A stretch of DNA of 64,000 nucleotides from Metellina segmentata (Eukaryota > Arthropoda > Arachnida > Araneae > Tetragnathidae), in the NCBI GenBank assembly GCA_947359465.1, contig OX375879.1:126017260-126081259 (forward strand), in the 5' to 3' direction. Below the pieces are notes generated by a model. That model searched no databases, was not told the DNA's origin, and saw only the letters and a list, made by a program, of their open reading frames with translations. Positions 9,847 through 17,666 of the stretch are shown here, one piece after another. The translations under genes were made by a program, and so were the position numbers. How positions within the stretch are numbered: the first letter of the stretch is position 1; every line of letters begins with the position of its first letter.

Positions 9847-9915
9847 GATGGAGAGTATACCAGAGGCGTACCGATGAGTGTGTAATGCCTGAATCGCAAT
9901 GGTATATGTACACTC

Positions 9916-9949
9916 AAAAAAAAAAAAAAAAATTTTTTTTTTTTTTTTT
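9916..9949. terminator. A17T17 palindrome
   Basis: Exactly 17 A followed by 17 T, a perfect 34-bp palindrome. It lies between the stop of the kinase-like gene (9,971) and the start of the acidic-protein gene (9,846), both on the minus strand. Confidence 0.55.
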
Positions 9950-9970
9950 AATTCAAATCTTAACATTTTT

Positions 9971-10609
9971 TTACCAAGTGTACTCTTCCAAGTTCTCGAG
10001 GAACGCATTTATAACATCTCTGTCAGACTTTTCAAACCCCATAAAAGGCATTGCGTGGTACGAAATTATTAATGGTATCACTTCTGGCAACCACTGGTGC
10101 TTCATTTCCTCTGCCTTTTTGAAGAAATCAACATATAACTTTTCGTCGGGATATTTTTCAATTTCAAAGGTGCGTCCTCTTTCCAACATTCGCAGATATC
10201 CCATCTTTCTAGAATACTCGCTAAAGGTAATTGAGTCCCCATAGTCTAGCAAGTGCACTTCGCCAACTCCGATACGCCTCAATCGTTCCTCGTAATATTT
10301 TGCTAGGCGAGTCATCTCTGTCATCGTCAAACCCTCTTGAAATTGAAAGGCAGAGATGAGAGGGTTACGAGAAGAGACGATGATCATTTTCTCCTTGTTG
10401 TCCGCCTTTTGAATCACTTGCTCAATTTTGGCCACGTAATTTTCCAATACTAAATAAAGTTTGGTCATTGTATCCGTGACAAGAGACTCGTCCAATAAAG
10501 TCTCTACCAAAGAGAGGCAATCGTCCACCCAGGCATAACCTAGACTCTTGGCGAAGTGTGTCTTCCCGATACCCACGTAAGATGCTTGAATATCTATCAG
10601 TTGAATCAT
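9971..10609 (-). CDS. Deoxynucleoside/thymidine kinase-like P-loop protein
   Basis: A 212-residue product from the ATG at 10,609. It opens with beta-strand IQLIDIQ and a P-loop, ASYVGIGKT at residues 9-17, matching the EGNIGSGKS-type loop of deoxynucleoside kinases except that the first Gly is Ser10. IIVSSRNPLISAFQFQ at 76-91 sits where these kinases carry the DR(S/H)-P motif, and a helical region with YYEERLRRIG follows, as in the lid and base-recognition part. Size fits the family (about 200-250 residues). The likely role is nucleotide salvage for viral DNA synthesis, but the altered P-loop Gly and missing classic DR mean activity is uncertain. Longer starts are rejected because they include the A/T tract. 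Confidence 0.6.
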   Translation of the reverse strand: MIQLIDIQASYVGIGKTHFAKSLGYAWVDDCLSLVETLLDESLVTDTMTKLYLVLENYVAKIEQVIQKADNKEKMIIVSSRNPLISAFQFQEGLTMTEMTRLAKYYEERLRRIGVGEVHLLDYGDSITFSEYSRKMGYLRMLERGRTFEIEKYPDEKLYVDFFKKAEEMKHQWLPEVIPLIISYHAMPFMGFEKSDRDVINAFLENLEEYTW

Positions 10610-10772
10610 GTCTGATGAGGTAAATGAATGTCCTTGTGACTTGAATGTCCTTGTGCGTACTAAGCTCGTGGCAGGGTCGTTTGTCGAAACAAGCAAAGGA
10701 TGTGCTGGTCCAAAGAGCTGAGAGCATTTGATTATCGATTGAGAATCTTCAAGATATACCCCCTCCAGTTTT

Positions 10773-10807
10773 AAAAAAAAAAATTTTTTTTTTTTTTTTT
10801 TTTTTTT
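10773..10807. terminator. A11T24 tract
   Basis: Eleven A followed by 24 T. The T run overlaps the stop codon of the PIF-like gene (TAA read on the minus strand at 10,806-10,808). Confidence 0.5.
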
Positions 10808-11729
10808 ACGCATGTTGTTTTAGAAAATCTAGAAAATTGTTAGACCAAGTTAACCTGGTCTGAAATTTTAAAACCCCTTCATCCTCGGTGCAATACATTG
10901 CATGCTTCTTCCATGACGTTTTAGTCATGCACTCGACGCGTCCCACGAGTTCTTTGTCAGCTTCTCGAAGCTGGGTCGTTTCATTCACGCAGGGTGACGT
11001 GGGATCCTCTGGATCTAAACGTTCCAAATATGCGCATTCGCAACCCTCTCCATTCCAACCCATCAACGGGGGAGGATTGTAAATCTCTCGCACACAATAA
11101 TCTTGCAAACAGACAAACGGAAGGATATTAATGAGTCGCTTGTTGTTCTTGTCTTTAGAATCACACTTGCATCGGTATCGAAGCTCCTCCCCAAACGTTT
11201 CGTAATAATTTTCAATCGGACTCTCGGCGGGTTTATTTTCTCGATAATCCCACAAGACATTCATTGCAGGGTCGGCCGCTTCAGGATAATGACACGGTAT
11301 AGTTTTTCCATCCCCATACACCGACTCGTGTCGAGGTGAACACATCCATCCAGCCAAGGAGAATATCGCTCGTGATGTTTTCTGGTCACACGCTTCAACA
11401 CCTTTCGGTAAGCAATACGTTCCAGGTGAAAGTTTTCTATTCAAAACGTAAATGTCATCTCCCTCAATCACTCGAAATTGCATGAAAGCTTCTCCATTAA
11501 TACATACAGTCTCGCAATCGCAAGGTTCGTCCGTGGGACATTTGAAACCGTGTAAAGGACAGGTGGCCGACTCGATGGGATGGGTGGCTCGTCCAAATGA
11601 CAACAGACTCGCTACCCTGGATGGTTTACCGTCGTACGTCCAAGTGAGACGAGGCTTGTAATACAAGTTGACAATCGTGACTAGCAAAACGAGAAAGAGA
11701 ATGAAAGAAATGTATTGGTTCTTTATCAT
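10806..11729 (-). CDS. Cys-rich type II membrane protein, per os infectivity factor (PIF)-like
   Basis: The 307-residue product starts at the ATG at 11,729 and has an N-terminal membrane segment at about residues 7-25, then a Cys-rich ectodomain with about 20 cysteines. A C-D-C...C-I-N-G motif precedes a GTYCLPKG motif, an AGWMCSP motif and an RYRCKCD motif followed by C...DYC. This order (Cys cluster, G-YCLP, W-C, R-x-C-x-C, C-x-x-D-x-C) is what I associate with PIF-1/PIF-2/PIF-3 of baculoviruses and relatives, membrane proteins of the occlusion-derived virion that act in the first infection of gut cells; PIF-2 fits best. This is pattern memory, not an alignment. A longer start at 11,783 adds 18 residues over the antisense gene. 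Its 5' end overlaps the plus-strand gene at 11,701 by 29 bp. Confidence 0.58.
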   Translation of the reverse strand: MIKNQYISFILFLVLLVTIVNLYYKPRLTWTYDGKPSRVASLLSFGRATHPIESATCPLHGFKCPTDEPCDCETVCINGEAFMQFRVIEGDDIYVLNRKLSPGTYCLPKGVEACDQKTSRAIFSLAGWMCSPRHESVYGDGKTIPCHYPEAADPAMNVLWDYRENKPAESPIENYYETFGEELRYRCKCDSKDKNNKRLINILPFVCLQDYCVREIYNPPPLMGWNGEGCECAYLERLDPEDPTSPCVNETTQLREADKELVGRVECMTKTSWKKHAMYCTEDEGVLKFQTRLTWSNNFLDFLKQHA

Positions 11730-12099
11730 CTTGTGTTTGCTCCTGCTTGGTTTAAACTTGGAACCTGTGAAAGGTCGACCCATACATGGTCATTACGTTA
11801 TCATTCGAGCTTGGAAAAACTTTCGACTGGTCCAAATCATTCCGAGCAACTGGTTCGTTTTGGTGGATGGACCCACTTGCTACTTGTACGTCGATTCCAT
11901 CGAGTCCAAAGAAACGTATACGCCCGCCATTCGACTCGACAGTCAAATCAAATACTATATTTTACATTACCGATATCTCCTCGATTGGATACAAGAACCA
12001 CCCATCGTGGTAGCGTATCCACCCCACCAGGCCAAAGACGTGGTCGGAATTTTGAATCACATCACAAAAGAGCTGTCCGACAAACTCGCGCAAACGTAG
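11701..12099 (+). CDS. Small protein with signal peptide or membrane anchor
   Basis: A 132-residue plus-strand frame. Residues 5-19 are strongly hydrophobic (WFFIILCLLLLGLNL), so the N-terminus is a signal peptide or uncleaved anchor. The rest is a small domain rich in Tyr, Trp and Ile without Cys pairs. It is head-to-head with the PIF-like gene: the two start regions overlap by 29 bp on opposite strands, both encoding membrane segments. The 3' end overlaps the next minus-strand gene by 38 bp. Small envelope proteins often neighbour PIF genes, but I cannot assign a family. The in-frame ATG at 11,668 is less likely because it would lengthen the overlap. Confidence 0.55.
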   Translation: MKEMYWFFIILCLLLLGLNLEPVKGRPIHGHYVIIRAWKNFRLVQIIPSNWFVLVDGPTCYLYVDSIESKETYTPAIRLDSQIKYYILHYRYLLDWIQEPPIVVAYPPHQAKDVVGILNHITKELSDKLAQT

Positions 12100-12562
12100 A
12101 AAATGACTCGGAACCGTAAATATTTATTCCTGGAAACTTTTCTCTTAAATCGGGTTCAATGCGTCTGTGAGAATACGGCACGCGGTAGAATCCGACGCGA
12201 GATATTCCAGTGAGTAATAGGTAAAGATTCAATATTTCCTCACCTTCATCCGAGCAAATGTTTTTATGCTCGAAACAAACCCGAAAAGGATAGAGTGGTA
12301 TGATGGACACTTTGGCCAAGCGGTAGATTGGCTTTACGTTTTCGAAGGGTACGACCAAAACGCCGACTGCCCCCGGTACTAAAGATGTCAGGTAGGGTAC
12401 CGATGGTTTGAAGGAAACGAAATGTCTCATCGTAGAGTACACTTTTAACATTTCTAGCCAACGTAAAATGAATTGCTCCATTTCTCGAGGCTTTCCATAG
12501 TCTTTTAAAATCTTGAAGTAATGTTCAGCAATAACGACTTTGTGGCGATCCAAATCAAACAT
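12062..12562 (-). CDS. Uncharacterised 166-aa protein
   Basis: An intact frame with ATG at 12,562, overlapping the plus-strand gene by 38 bp at the 3' ends. The product looks globular (helical N-terminal 60 residues, then beta-rich) with one central hydrophobic stretch around residues 65-75. No known motif seen. Its start is about 85 bp from the A13T18 tract, with TTATATTTATATTTAAA between, a plausible TATA-type promoter. Confidence 0.55.
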   Translation of the reverse strand: MFDLDRHKVVIAEHYFKILKDYGKPREMEQFILRWLEMLKVYSTMRHFVSFKPSVPYLTSLVPGAVGVLVVPFENVKPIYRLAKVSIIPLYPFRVCFEHKNICSDEGEEILNLYLLLTGISRVGFYRVPYSHRRIEPDLREKFPGINIYGSESFSTFARVCRTALL

Positions 12563-12646
12563 GACGAGACCAAAAGTACGTTGTCGTGCGACCCCGTCTG
12601 CAGGTGGTGTAGCGCCTTGCTATGTAAACTTATTATATTTATATTT

Positions 12647-12677
12647 AAAAAAAAAAAAATTTTTTTTTTTTTTTTTT
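12647..12677. terminator. A13T18 tract
   Basis: Thirteen A and eighteen T, between the 166-aa gene and the Nudix gene. It ends about 25 bp from the Nudix stop codon. Confidence 0.5.
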
Positions 12678-12702
12678 AAATGTATGTAAAATTTATTTTT
12701 TT

Positions 12703-13494
12703 TTACAGATTATTTTCTCTTGTAGCACTGATGAGACTCATCAAGTCATCTCTACAAAACATGTATTTTAGGTCACTTTTGACAGCCTGTTGTTTTTTCA
12801 ACTTTTCATATGCTTCTCGTTGCCGAACGAGTTGCCCTCGATACACTAGTCGATCGTCGTTCCAAAATTTAATTTTTTGGTGTACTGCCGTGGAATTTTT
12901 AAACGAATCAAAGTAAGATTGTCTTCGCAGACCTTTTACGTTCTCAACGATAAAGAAATATTGAGTATAGATGCAATCGTCGTTTCCCAAAAATTCAATT
13001 CGTACAAGAGGGAATGCGTTGATTTCTTCTTTCAGAAAGTTGAACTGATATCCTGTTTCCTCCCGAAACTCTCGATAAGCTGACATAAATTTCTGATGAG
13101 TACTCAACTTTCCACTTTTCAGCTGACCGTGTGGAAAATCATACAAGTCTTCGTACGTTCGACCTTGTTTATAACACTCGTAATCCAAACGTCCATGTTC
13201 CTTTAGTTTAGGTAACCAGTCGGTTTCAAAGTCTCGAAGAACCGCTTGAATATTACAATTGTCTTGATTGGGTACCAACCCCATACGATGCAAGTGCACC
13301 AAATAATTGTGGACGCAGTAAGGCACTTTGCGACAAATCATAACGACACGCTTACATTTCGTTTTAACTATCAATCCGTACGACAGTGAAAATTCGTTTC
13401 TTTGTATTTCTTTGGGTTTGTCAATAGTCTCTAACTTGCTTCTTGACAAAGTCAGCGAGGTTTTTTTGAATACTTCTTGTCCAACGTCTGACAT
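12703..13494 (-). CDS. Nudix hydrolase, viral mRNA-decapping type
   Basis: A 263-residue protein. A Nudix box lies at about 128-149: GK at 128-129, then REFREETGY at 141-149 with the metal-binding core R141, E142, E145, E146 and G148. The preceding YDFPHGQL (118-125) corresponds to the WEIPKG-type strand of viral decapping Nudix enzymes. The first Glu of the box appears to be Gln134 and the spacing is one residue short, so the box is slightly non-canonical. The family hydrolyses nucleoside-diphosphate-linked compounds; the long N-terminal domain and overall size (about 250 residues) fit poxvirus D9/D10 and asfarvirus decapping enzymes, which remove mRNA caps. It is divergent from the gene at 13,776. 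Confidence 0.75.
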   Translation of the reverse strand: MSDVGQEVFKKTSLTLSRSKLETIDKPKEIQRNEFSLSYGLIVKTKCKRVVMICRKVPYCVHNYLVHLHRMGLVPNQDNCNIQAVLRDFETDWLPKLKEHGRLDYECYKQGRTYEDLYDFPHGQLKSGKLSTHQKFMSAYREFREETGYQFNFLKEEINAFPLVRIEFLGNDDCIYTQYFFIVENVKGLRRQSYFDSFKNSTAVHQKIKFWNDDRLVYRGQLVRQREAYEKLKKQQAVKSDLKYMFCRDDLMSLISATRENNL

Positions 13495-13622
13495 CTTTCA
13501 GTTTGACTTGAGAAATTTCAATACGAAAACACTCTCTTTTTTAACTATACACGTCGAGCTGTTTAGGAGCAAATGGGAAGATGTTGTCAGTCGCAACTCT
13601 TTTAATATAAAGATCGTGTCAG

Positions 13623-13656
13623 AAAAAAAAAAAAATTTTTTTTTTTTTTTTTTTTT
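13623..13656. terminator. A13T21 tract in a divergent intergenic region
   Basis: Unlike most copies, this A13T21 tract lies between two divergently transcribed genes (Nudix, minus; zinc-motif protein, plus), so it is not simply a gene-end signal and may also have a promoter or boundary role. Confidence 0.45.
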
Positions 13657-13775
13657 GAATTGACAAAAAATATTTTCTTGTCAAATAGAAAATTATATTT
13701 TAGAGAATTTTGTTTCTCACAGGGTTGATTTATTTAAAACGCAAAAATCAAGAGTATAGAAAAGTTTACAAAGAA

Positions 13776-14219
13776 ATGTCGAGAGTCGCCACACAGACGT
13801 TGGATCTGGACGATGCTTGCGAAAAGTTTCAAGGGTTAAACATGACAAGCGAACCCGTCATACTCTTGCAACGAAAAAATTCAGGGGTCGCGGCACTCGC
13901 TATCAATGAGATGGATTGTGCAGTTGTACTCGACGCCATCTGGTTCATGGTGAAAGTCGAAACAGAACGCGACTGGATTGGTCAAGTTATAAGCGCTTTA
14001 AAGAGTCTACAAGTATCAGAGTTGATATTTGTTGGTCAAGAAGCTTGCGATGTGGTAGCACATAGACTAGACGATTCTTTCAGGAACGTCCGCATCGATC
14101 CGATTGATAAACTCCAATACCCATGCAAAAAATGTAAAGATATACACTGTGCAGTTCAAAAGGCCTTTCTCGCTTGGAGAAGAATTGTAAAGAGAGTCCC
14201 ATGCTCTATAAAACATTAA
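13776..14219 (+). CDS. Small zinc-motif protein, paralogue of the gene at 22,720
   Basis: A 147-residue product from the first ATG in a frame that is open further upstream. The C-terminal about 85 residues align by eye with the C-terminus of the protein at 22,720-23,631: both have (D/N)W, then L(I/Y)(F/L)VG, an alpha/beta stretch, and a zinc-like C-K-x-C-K-x-x-x-C motif followed by a basic IVKRV or IGRTV ending. No known family comes to mind; a nuclease or nucleotide-binding fold is possible but unsupported. Two or three copies in one viral block suggest an expanded accessory family. It is followed directly by a long TA tract. Confidence 0.6.
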   Translation: MSRVATQTLDLDDACEKFQGLNMTSEPVILLQRKNSGVAALAINEMDCAVVLDAIWFMVKVETERDWIGQVISALKSLQVSELIFVGQEACDVVAHRLDDSFRNVRIDPIDKLQYPCKKCKDIHCAVQKAFLAWRRIVKRVPCSIKH

Positions 14220-14224
14220 GTTGA

Positions 14225-14335
<111 letters not shown>

Positions 14336-14345
14336 TTAAACAATT

Positions 14346-15287
14346 CTAACTTTTCGGAAGGATGGAAAATTTGTAACCCGTGCCCTCATTGCACTGCTCC
14401 CCGAAAAATATCTTGTCTGCAGAAGTTCTCACGACGCTACTCTGCTGGAGTTTTGTAGTACCAAACTGTACGAAATTCTTTTTCATTGCCTCGAAACCCA
14501 ACACCTCCAAAGGCGATCGTTGCTCGTTTTTGGCCAGTCCGTTCCTAGTCAAAGCCAGTGGAATGCCTGTGCGACATTGATATTTCACGACGGTCAACAC
14601 GTCTCCCTCTTCGACGTTCAATTGAAACTTTACCAATCTCGTCATGTTAAAGAAATAACTCGCTATCCCACACTTTTCGAACAAGTAGCGAACGTCGGTA
14701 AAGGCAACGATTCGATCGGAATCGACGTGTCTGAGCAAAAAGGCCAAATCGCGAGCCCAACGATACAGGATTTTGACGACCCCTCTTTCCTCCACCAGCA
14801 CGAATCGAACCGTCGAAAGGTACTTGTCGCGTCCTTCTCCGTCTCGTCCTTTGTTGTAGACTCCACCTCGTTCCAACAGACACGCGTCTGGAAGCCGTTC
14901 AAACAGTTTGCGTATCGGATAATCCAAAAGAATAACAGTCGCGTATTGGTGACGCGCCGCCATTTCAAACACCTGGGACTGAGTGGAAAAGACGTTGATT
15001 TCGTAGCGCAAAGCCTTTTCCACGTTGAACGAAACGGATTCTTCGTGAATCGATCTCAAATGTTTGCTGTCGAGCGTGTCTTGCGTGTCCAATTTCGTAA
15101 TGCGGCAAGTCAAGTGAACTCCGAACGCATCTCCCGGCACTGGAAATCTCCTGCGCATGGCTCGCACGACCTGGTAGAGGAATTCCGGAATCTCGTCTCT
15201 GTGCTCGTTGAACAAGTTTAGATCCACTCGACTCAAATGCTTGCACACCAGTCGTTCGACCGACTCGATGCGATGGGGTCGAATCAT
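14346..15287 (-). CDS. RNA polymerase largest subunit, C-terminal half (trigger loop and Rpb1 domain 5)
   Basis: A 313-residue protein matching the second half of Rpb1/beta-prime. Residues 49-56 (PVPGDAFG) correspond to the VEPGEAVG segment, and TQDTLDSKH at 68-76 corresponds to the trigger-loop TQMTLNTFH, with Q69, L72 and H76 kept. The C-terminus matches the Rpb1 domain 5 and switch region: CRTGIPLALTRNGL at 238-251, RSPLEVLGFEA at 257-267, and GEQCNEGTGYKF at 296-307. The first half of the subunit (DFDGD) is at 2,665-4,236, ten kilobases away and in the same orientation. Clamp, jaw and bridge parts are shortened. A divided largest subunit recalls baculovirus polymerases, where LEF-9 carries the N-terminal part; whether this is an equivalent of P47 is worth testing. 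It has its own ATG and is intact. Confidence 0.78.
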   Translation of the reverse strand: MIRPHRIESVERLVCKHLSRVDLNLFNEHRDEIPEFLYQVVRAMRRRFPVPGDAFGVHLTCRITKLDTQDTLDSKHLRSIHEESVSFNVEKALRYEINVFSTQSQVFEMAARHQYATVILLDYPIRKLFERLPDACLLERGGVYNKGRDGEGRDKYLSTVRFVLVEERGVVKILYRWARDLAFLLRHVDSDRIVAFTDVRYLFEKCGIASYFFNMTRLVKFQLNVEEGDVLTVVKYQCRTGIPLALTRNGLAKNEQRSPLEVLGFEAMKKNFVQFGTTKLQQSSVVRTSADKIFFGEQCNEGTGYKFSILPKS

Positions 15288-15377
15288 GTAAAGTATATCA
15301 GAGTATAAGTCGGGTCGACAAAGTCGGACCTCACGAAACAGAGTGGCTGCTGGATTAGCTATCGGAGTCTTTACAAC

Positions 15378-15434
15378 GAATGCTGCAAAGCTTAAAAGTC
15401 GTAGAGCCTATCTCGCAGTCCTCTTGTATAATTC
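15378..15434 (-). promoter_or_regulatory. Leader repeat, copy 1
   Basis: Upstream of the polymerase C-half gene (start 15,287). On the minus strand it reads TACAAGAGGACTGCGAGAT, then GCTTTGCAGCATTCGT. The same two blocks occur at 16,573-16,624 upstream of the next gene. In both cases they directly follow the An-Tn tract, so a shared promoter or leader is likely. Confidence 0.5.
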
Positions 15435-16394
15435 AAAAAAAAAAAATTTTTTTTTTTTTTTTTTTTTGATAAATCTGTCAAACGATTTCAGTGGATTGTC
15501 TTCCTTGTCGTTCGAGTCTCGTTCCTTCCGTCGTACATCCTCGCCATTCTCTTGCTTCTCGCACATCGTCGTACATTTCTTTCGTTTCTCATTGGGTTTG
15601 TTTTTCCGAGAGTCGTCGTCCCTTATTTTATTCAAAGGCTCTTCCTCGCACTCCTTCTCGGTGTTTCTTTTTCGTTTATCCCACCGTTGCTTTTTCTGAC
15701 CATCTTCGCCTTCTACCCCTAACCTCCAGTCTCGCACACCTTTATTATCAAAATCCTCCATACGATTTCTATACCATTCGACCCATTGATCCTTCTCTTG
15801 TCGATAGTTTGCGTCCCATGCGTCTTCCAAGACTCGCTTCACTTCTTTTGGTGATTCGAGTCCCCCTTCGATATACATGTCCCTGACGGCTGCTAGGTGA
15901 GCCTCCCTAGCTTCGTCGCGTTCCACTTTAAAAGCATCCGTAACGTATGCCTTGACATCGTCTCCCCTGAATCCGTCCACCGCGTAGAGCCTATAGACGC
16001 TTCTCGACGTTTCGGCATCTGCGTGTTTTGTAAAGACGGTAGCGAGTTTTGCGAGATCGCTGGGCCTCCCTCGGTCCCTACCCAATACGCGTTCGACGCA
16101 TTGCTGTTCGTCGAGAGTCGGGACCGAAGCGTTTTTCCGTTTTTCCCAAATGCGTAGAACGAGTCTGTGCAACTCTTCGTTCAAGAGGCACGTCTTGTTG
16201 ACTTGATCGGCATGGAGTGCGTCCCAAGACAAGTCGACGGAATTCAACAGACGTTTCACGGTTCTCACTGCAGCAGCTTCTTTTGTAAGAAAAGGGTTAC
16301 ACGTCCCAGTGAATTCGTTAAAGAGAGCGACTTTCCACAGCTGTAATTCAAGAGTATCTTTTACTTGGTCTCCTCGAGTCGTGAAGTCTTGCAT
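15408..16394 (-). CDS. Charged protein with basic/acidic tail, unknown
   Basis: A 328-codon frame from ATG 16,394. The first about 210 residues look helical and globular; the rest is a low-complexity tail of Lys, Arg, Glu and Asp. Only about 305 residues are reliable: the frame runs into the A12T21 tract at 15,435-15,467 as Lys and Phe runs and stops beyond it, so the true end probably depends on tract length. No family recognised. The charged tail suggests nucleic acid or virion packaging, which is a guess. Confidence 0.55.
   Translation of the reverse strand: MQDFTTRGDQVKDTLELQLWKVALFNEFTGTCNPFLTKEAAAVRTVKRLLNSVDLSWDALHADQVNKTCLLNEELHRLVLRIWEKRKNASVPTLDEQQCVERVLGRDRGRPSDLAKLATVFTKHADAETSRSVYRLYAVDGFRGDDVKAYVTDAFKVERDEAREAHLAAVRDMYIEGGLESPKEVKRVLEDAWDANYRQEKDQWVEWYRNRMEDFDNKGVRDWRLGVEGEDGQKKQRWDKRKRNTEKECEEEPLNKIRDDDSRKNKPNEKRKKCTTMCEKQENGEDVRRKERDSNDKEDNPLKSFDRFIKKKKKKKFFFFELYKRTAR
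15435..15467. terminator. A12T21 tract
   Basis: Lies at the 3' end of the charged-protein gene and upstream of the polymerase C-half gene, both on the minus strand. Confidence 0.5.
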
Positions 16395-16487
16395 CTTTGA
16401 AGAGGATCTCTTGTATATACTATACTCGTTCTCGGCGCTGCGTCTGGAGAGTTGTGGGGAACGGACGCAAAAGATATATATATATTT

Positions 16488-16517
16488 AAAAAAAAAAAAA
16501 ATTTTTTTTTTTTTTTT
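16488..16517. terminator. A14T16 tract
   Basis: First of two An-Tn tracts between the gene at 16,587 and the gene at 15,408. It is preceded by a short TATATATATA stretch. Confidence 0.45.
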
Positions 16518-16572
16518 AAACTAGTTTTTTTTCTCTTGAGCAGTAGGTCAGCTCCGTCGCGCCTTTGCTGAC

Positions 16573-16624
16573 GAATGCTGCAAAGCCTAAATCTCGCAGT
16601 CCTCTTGTACCACTCGACTTGCAC
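16573..16624 (-). promoter_or_regulatory. Leader repeat, copy 2
   Basis: Second copy of the leader described at 15,378. It follows the A19T13 tract on the minus strand and lies about 180 bp upstream of the ATG at 16,394. Confidence 0.5.
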
Positions 16625-17189
16625 AAAAAAAAAAAAAAAAAAATTTTTTTTTTTTTACTGTGCCTTCCATCTCTTCCAGCTTGTCCAATGCTGGGAACAA
16701 TTCTTTCCGATCCTCAAATCGATCCAAGGTTCCAATCCTGTCTTGTCCGATCTTCTCATCTGCCGAGACAGTTTTCTCGTCATCTACCGAACCGATCATG
16801 TCTTGGATTAAATTGCTATGACCACTCTCCTTCTCTGGCCGATCTATAGGTACATTTTTATCGTCAACGATTTTCTTCCATGCATCAAAGGTCCAATCCA
16901 AATATGCGTTGAGCGATTCTTTTGCCATCTTGAATGCCGCCTCTTGAGAGCATCGTTTATCTGCATCGAGAAACCACACGTGCTGATGCCTTTCCTCTCC
17001 ATATTGTTTTAAAAATTGCAAGACGTCATCGCACAATTGAATATTTTTCCACACCATATTGACCTTGTTCGATTCGACTTTCAAGTGCAGTTGAAGTCGA
17101 TCCATCTGCAAACCTAATTTGGTATTTGGAAACGACTGGTTACAAATAGTACCCACGACTTGGACCGTGTGGTCCATCCTTTCGAGCAA
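16587..17189 (-). CDS. Uncharacterised about 180-aa protein
   Basis: The frame has 200 codons from ATG 17,189, but the last about 20 are translation of the A19T13 tract and leader repeat. The credible product is about 180 residues, helical, Asp/Glu/Lys-rich, with a Trp-containing central helix. On the minus strand a TAA lies at the tract edge one base out of frame, so tract-length variation may decide where it stops. No family recognised. Confidence 0.5.
   Translation of the reverse strand: MLERMDHTVQVVGTICNQSFPNTKLGLQMDRLQLHLKVESNKVNMVWKNIQLCDDVLQFLKQYGEERHQHVWFLDADKRCSQEAAFKMAKESLNAYLDWTFDAWKKIVDDKNVPIDRPEKESGHSNLIQDMIGSVDDEKTVSADEKIGQDRIGTLDRFEDRKELFPALDKLEEMEGTVKKKKFFFFFFCASRVVQEDCEI
16625..16656. 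terminator. A19T13 tract
   Basis: Nineteen A and thirteen T at the 3' end of the minus-strand gene at 16,587-17,189. The gene's reading frame passes through it. Confidence 0.45.
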
Positions 17190-17257
17190 GTTTGAAATAG
17201 TTGACAGACCCCTTTGTATATGCGTCTCAATATAATTGTAGAAAAAAAAATAAGAAA

Positions 17258-17494
17258 CTATGGCAATTTTTTTTTTTTAATCATTCGTTGGGGGGAGAAA
17301 TAATGAGTCATTTTTATTTGCTCGTACCGACCATCGGGACGTCGATCCAATAAAACTTGAGAAATCGATTGTAATGGTTGACTTTGAATGGATTGAGTGA
17401 TTTTAGTTAAATTAAACGTTTTGACATTTCGAGGCGGCCAGAGAATCGCAACTTTTGTCGACAGGAGCTTTGATGGGCGAATCTTGACACGCAT
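17258..17494 (-). CDS. Small basic protein, unknown
   Basis: A 78-codon frame from ATG 17,494. It is basic with a proline-rich motif (LWPPRNV) near residue 20 and no membrane segment. Its last codons read through an A tract (17,265-17,278). It starts 300 bp from the previous gene and may be a real small viral gene, but length and lack of known relatives keep confidence low. Confidence 0.4.
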   Translation of the reverse strand: MRVKIRPSKLLSTKVAILWPPRNVKTFNLTKITQSIQSQPLQSISQVLLDRRPDGRYEQIKMTHYFSPQRMIKKKKLP

Positions 17495-17591
17495 CCTTTA
17501 CTTGAGGAAATTTCTATTTGTCGAAACACAATGATACGATGCCGTGCTCTGGAGAATCGGGGGGTGTAGAGCTGTAAGAGATTTTGGCGGT

Positions 17592-17666
<75 letters not shown>

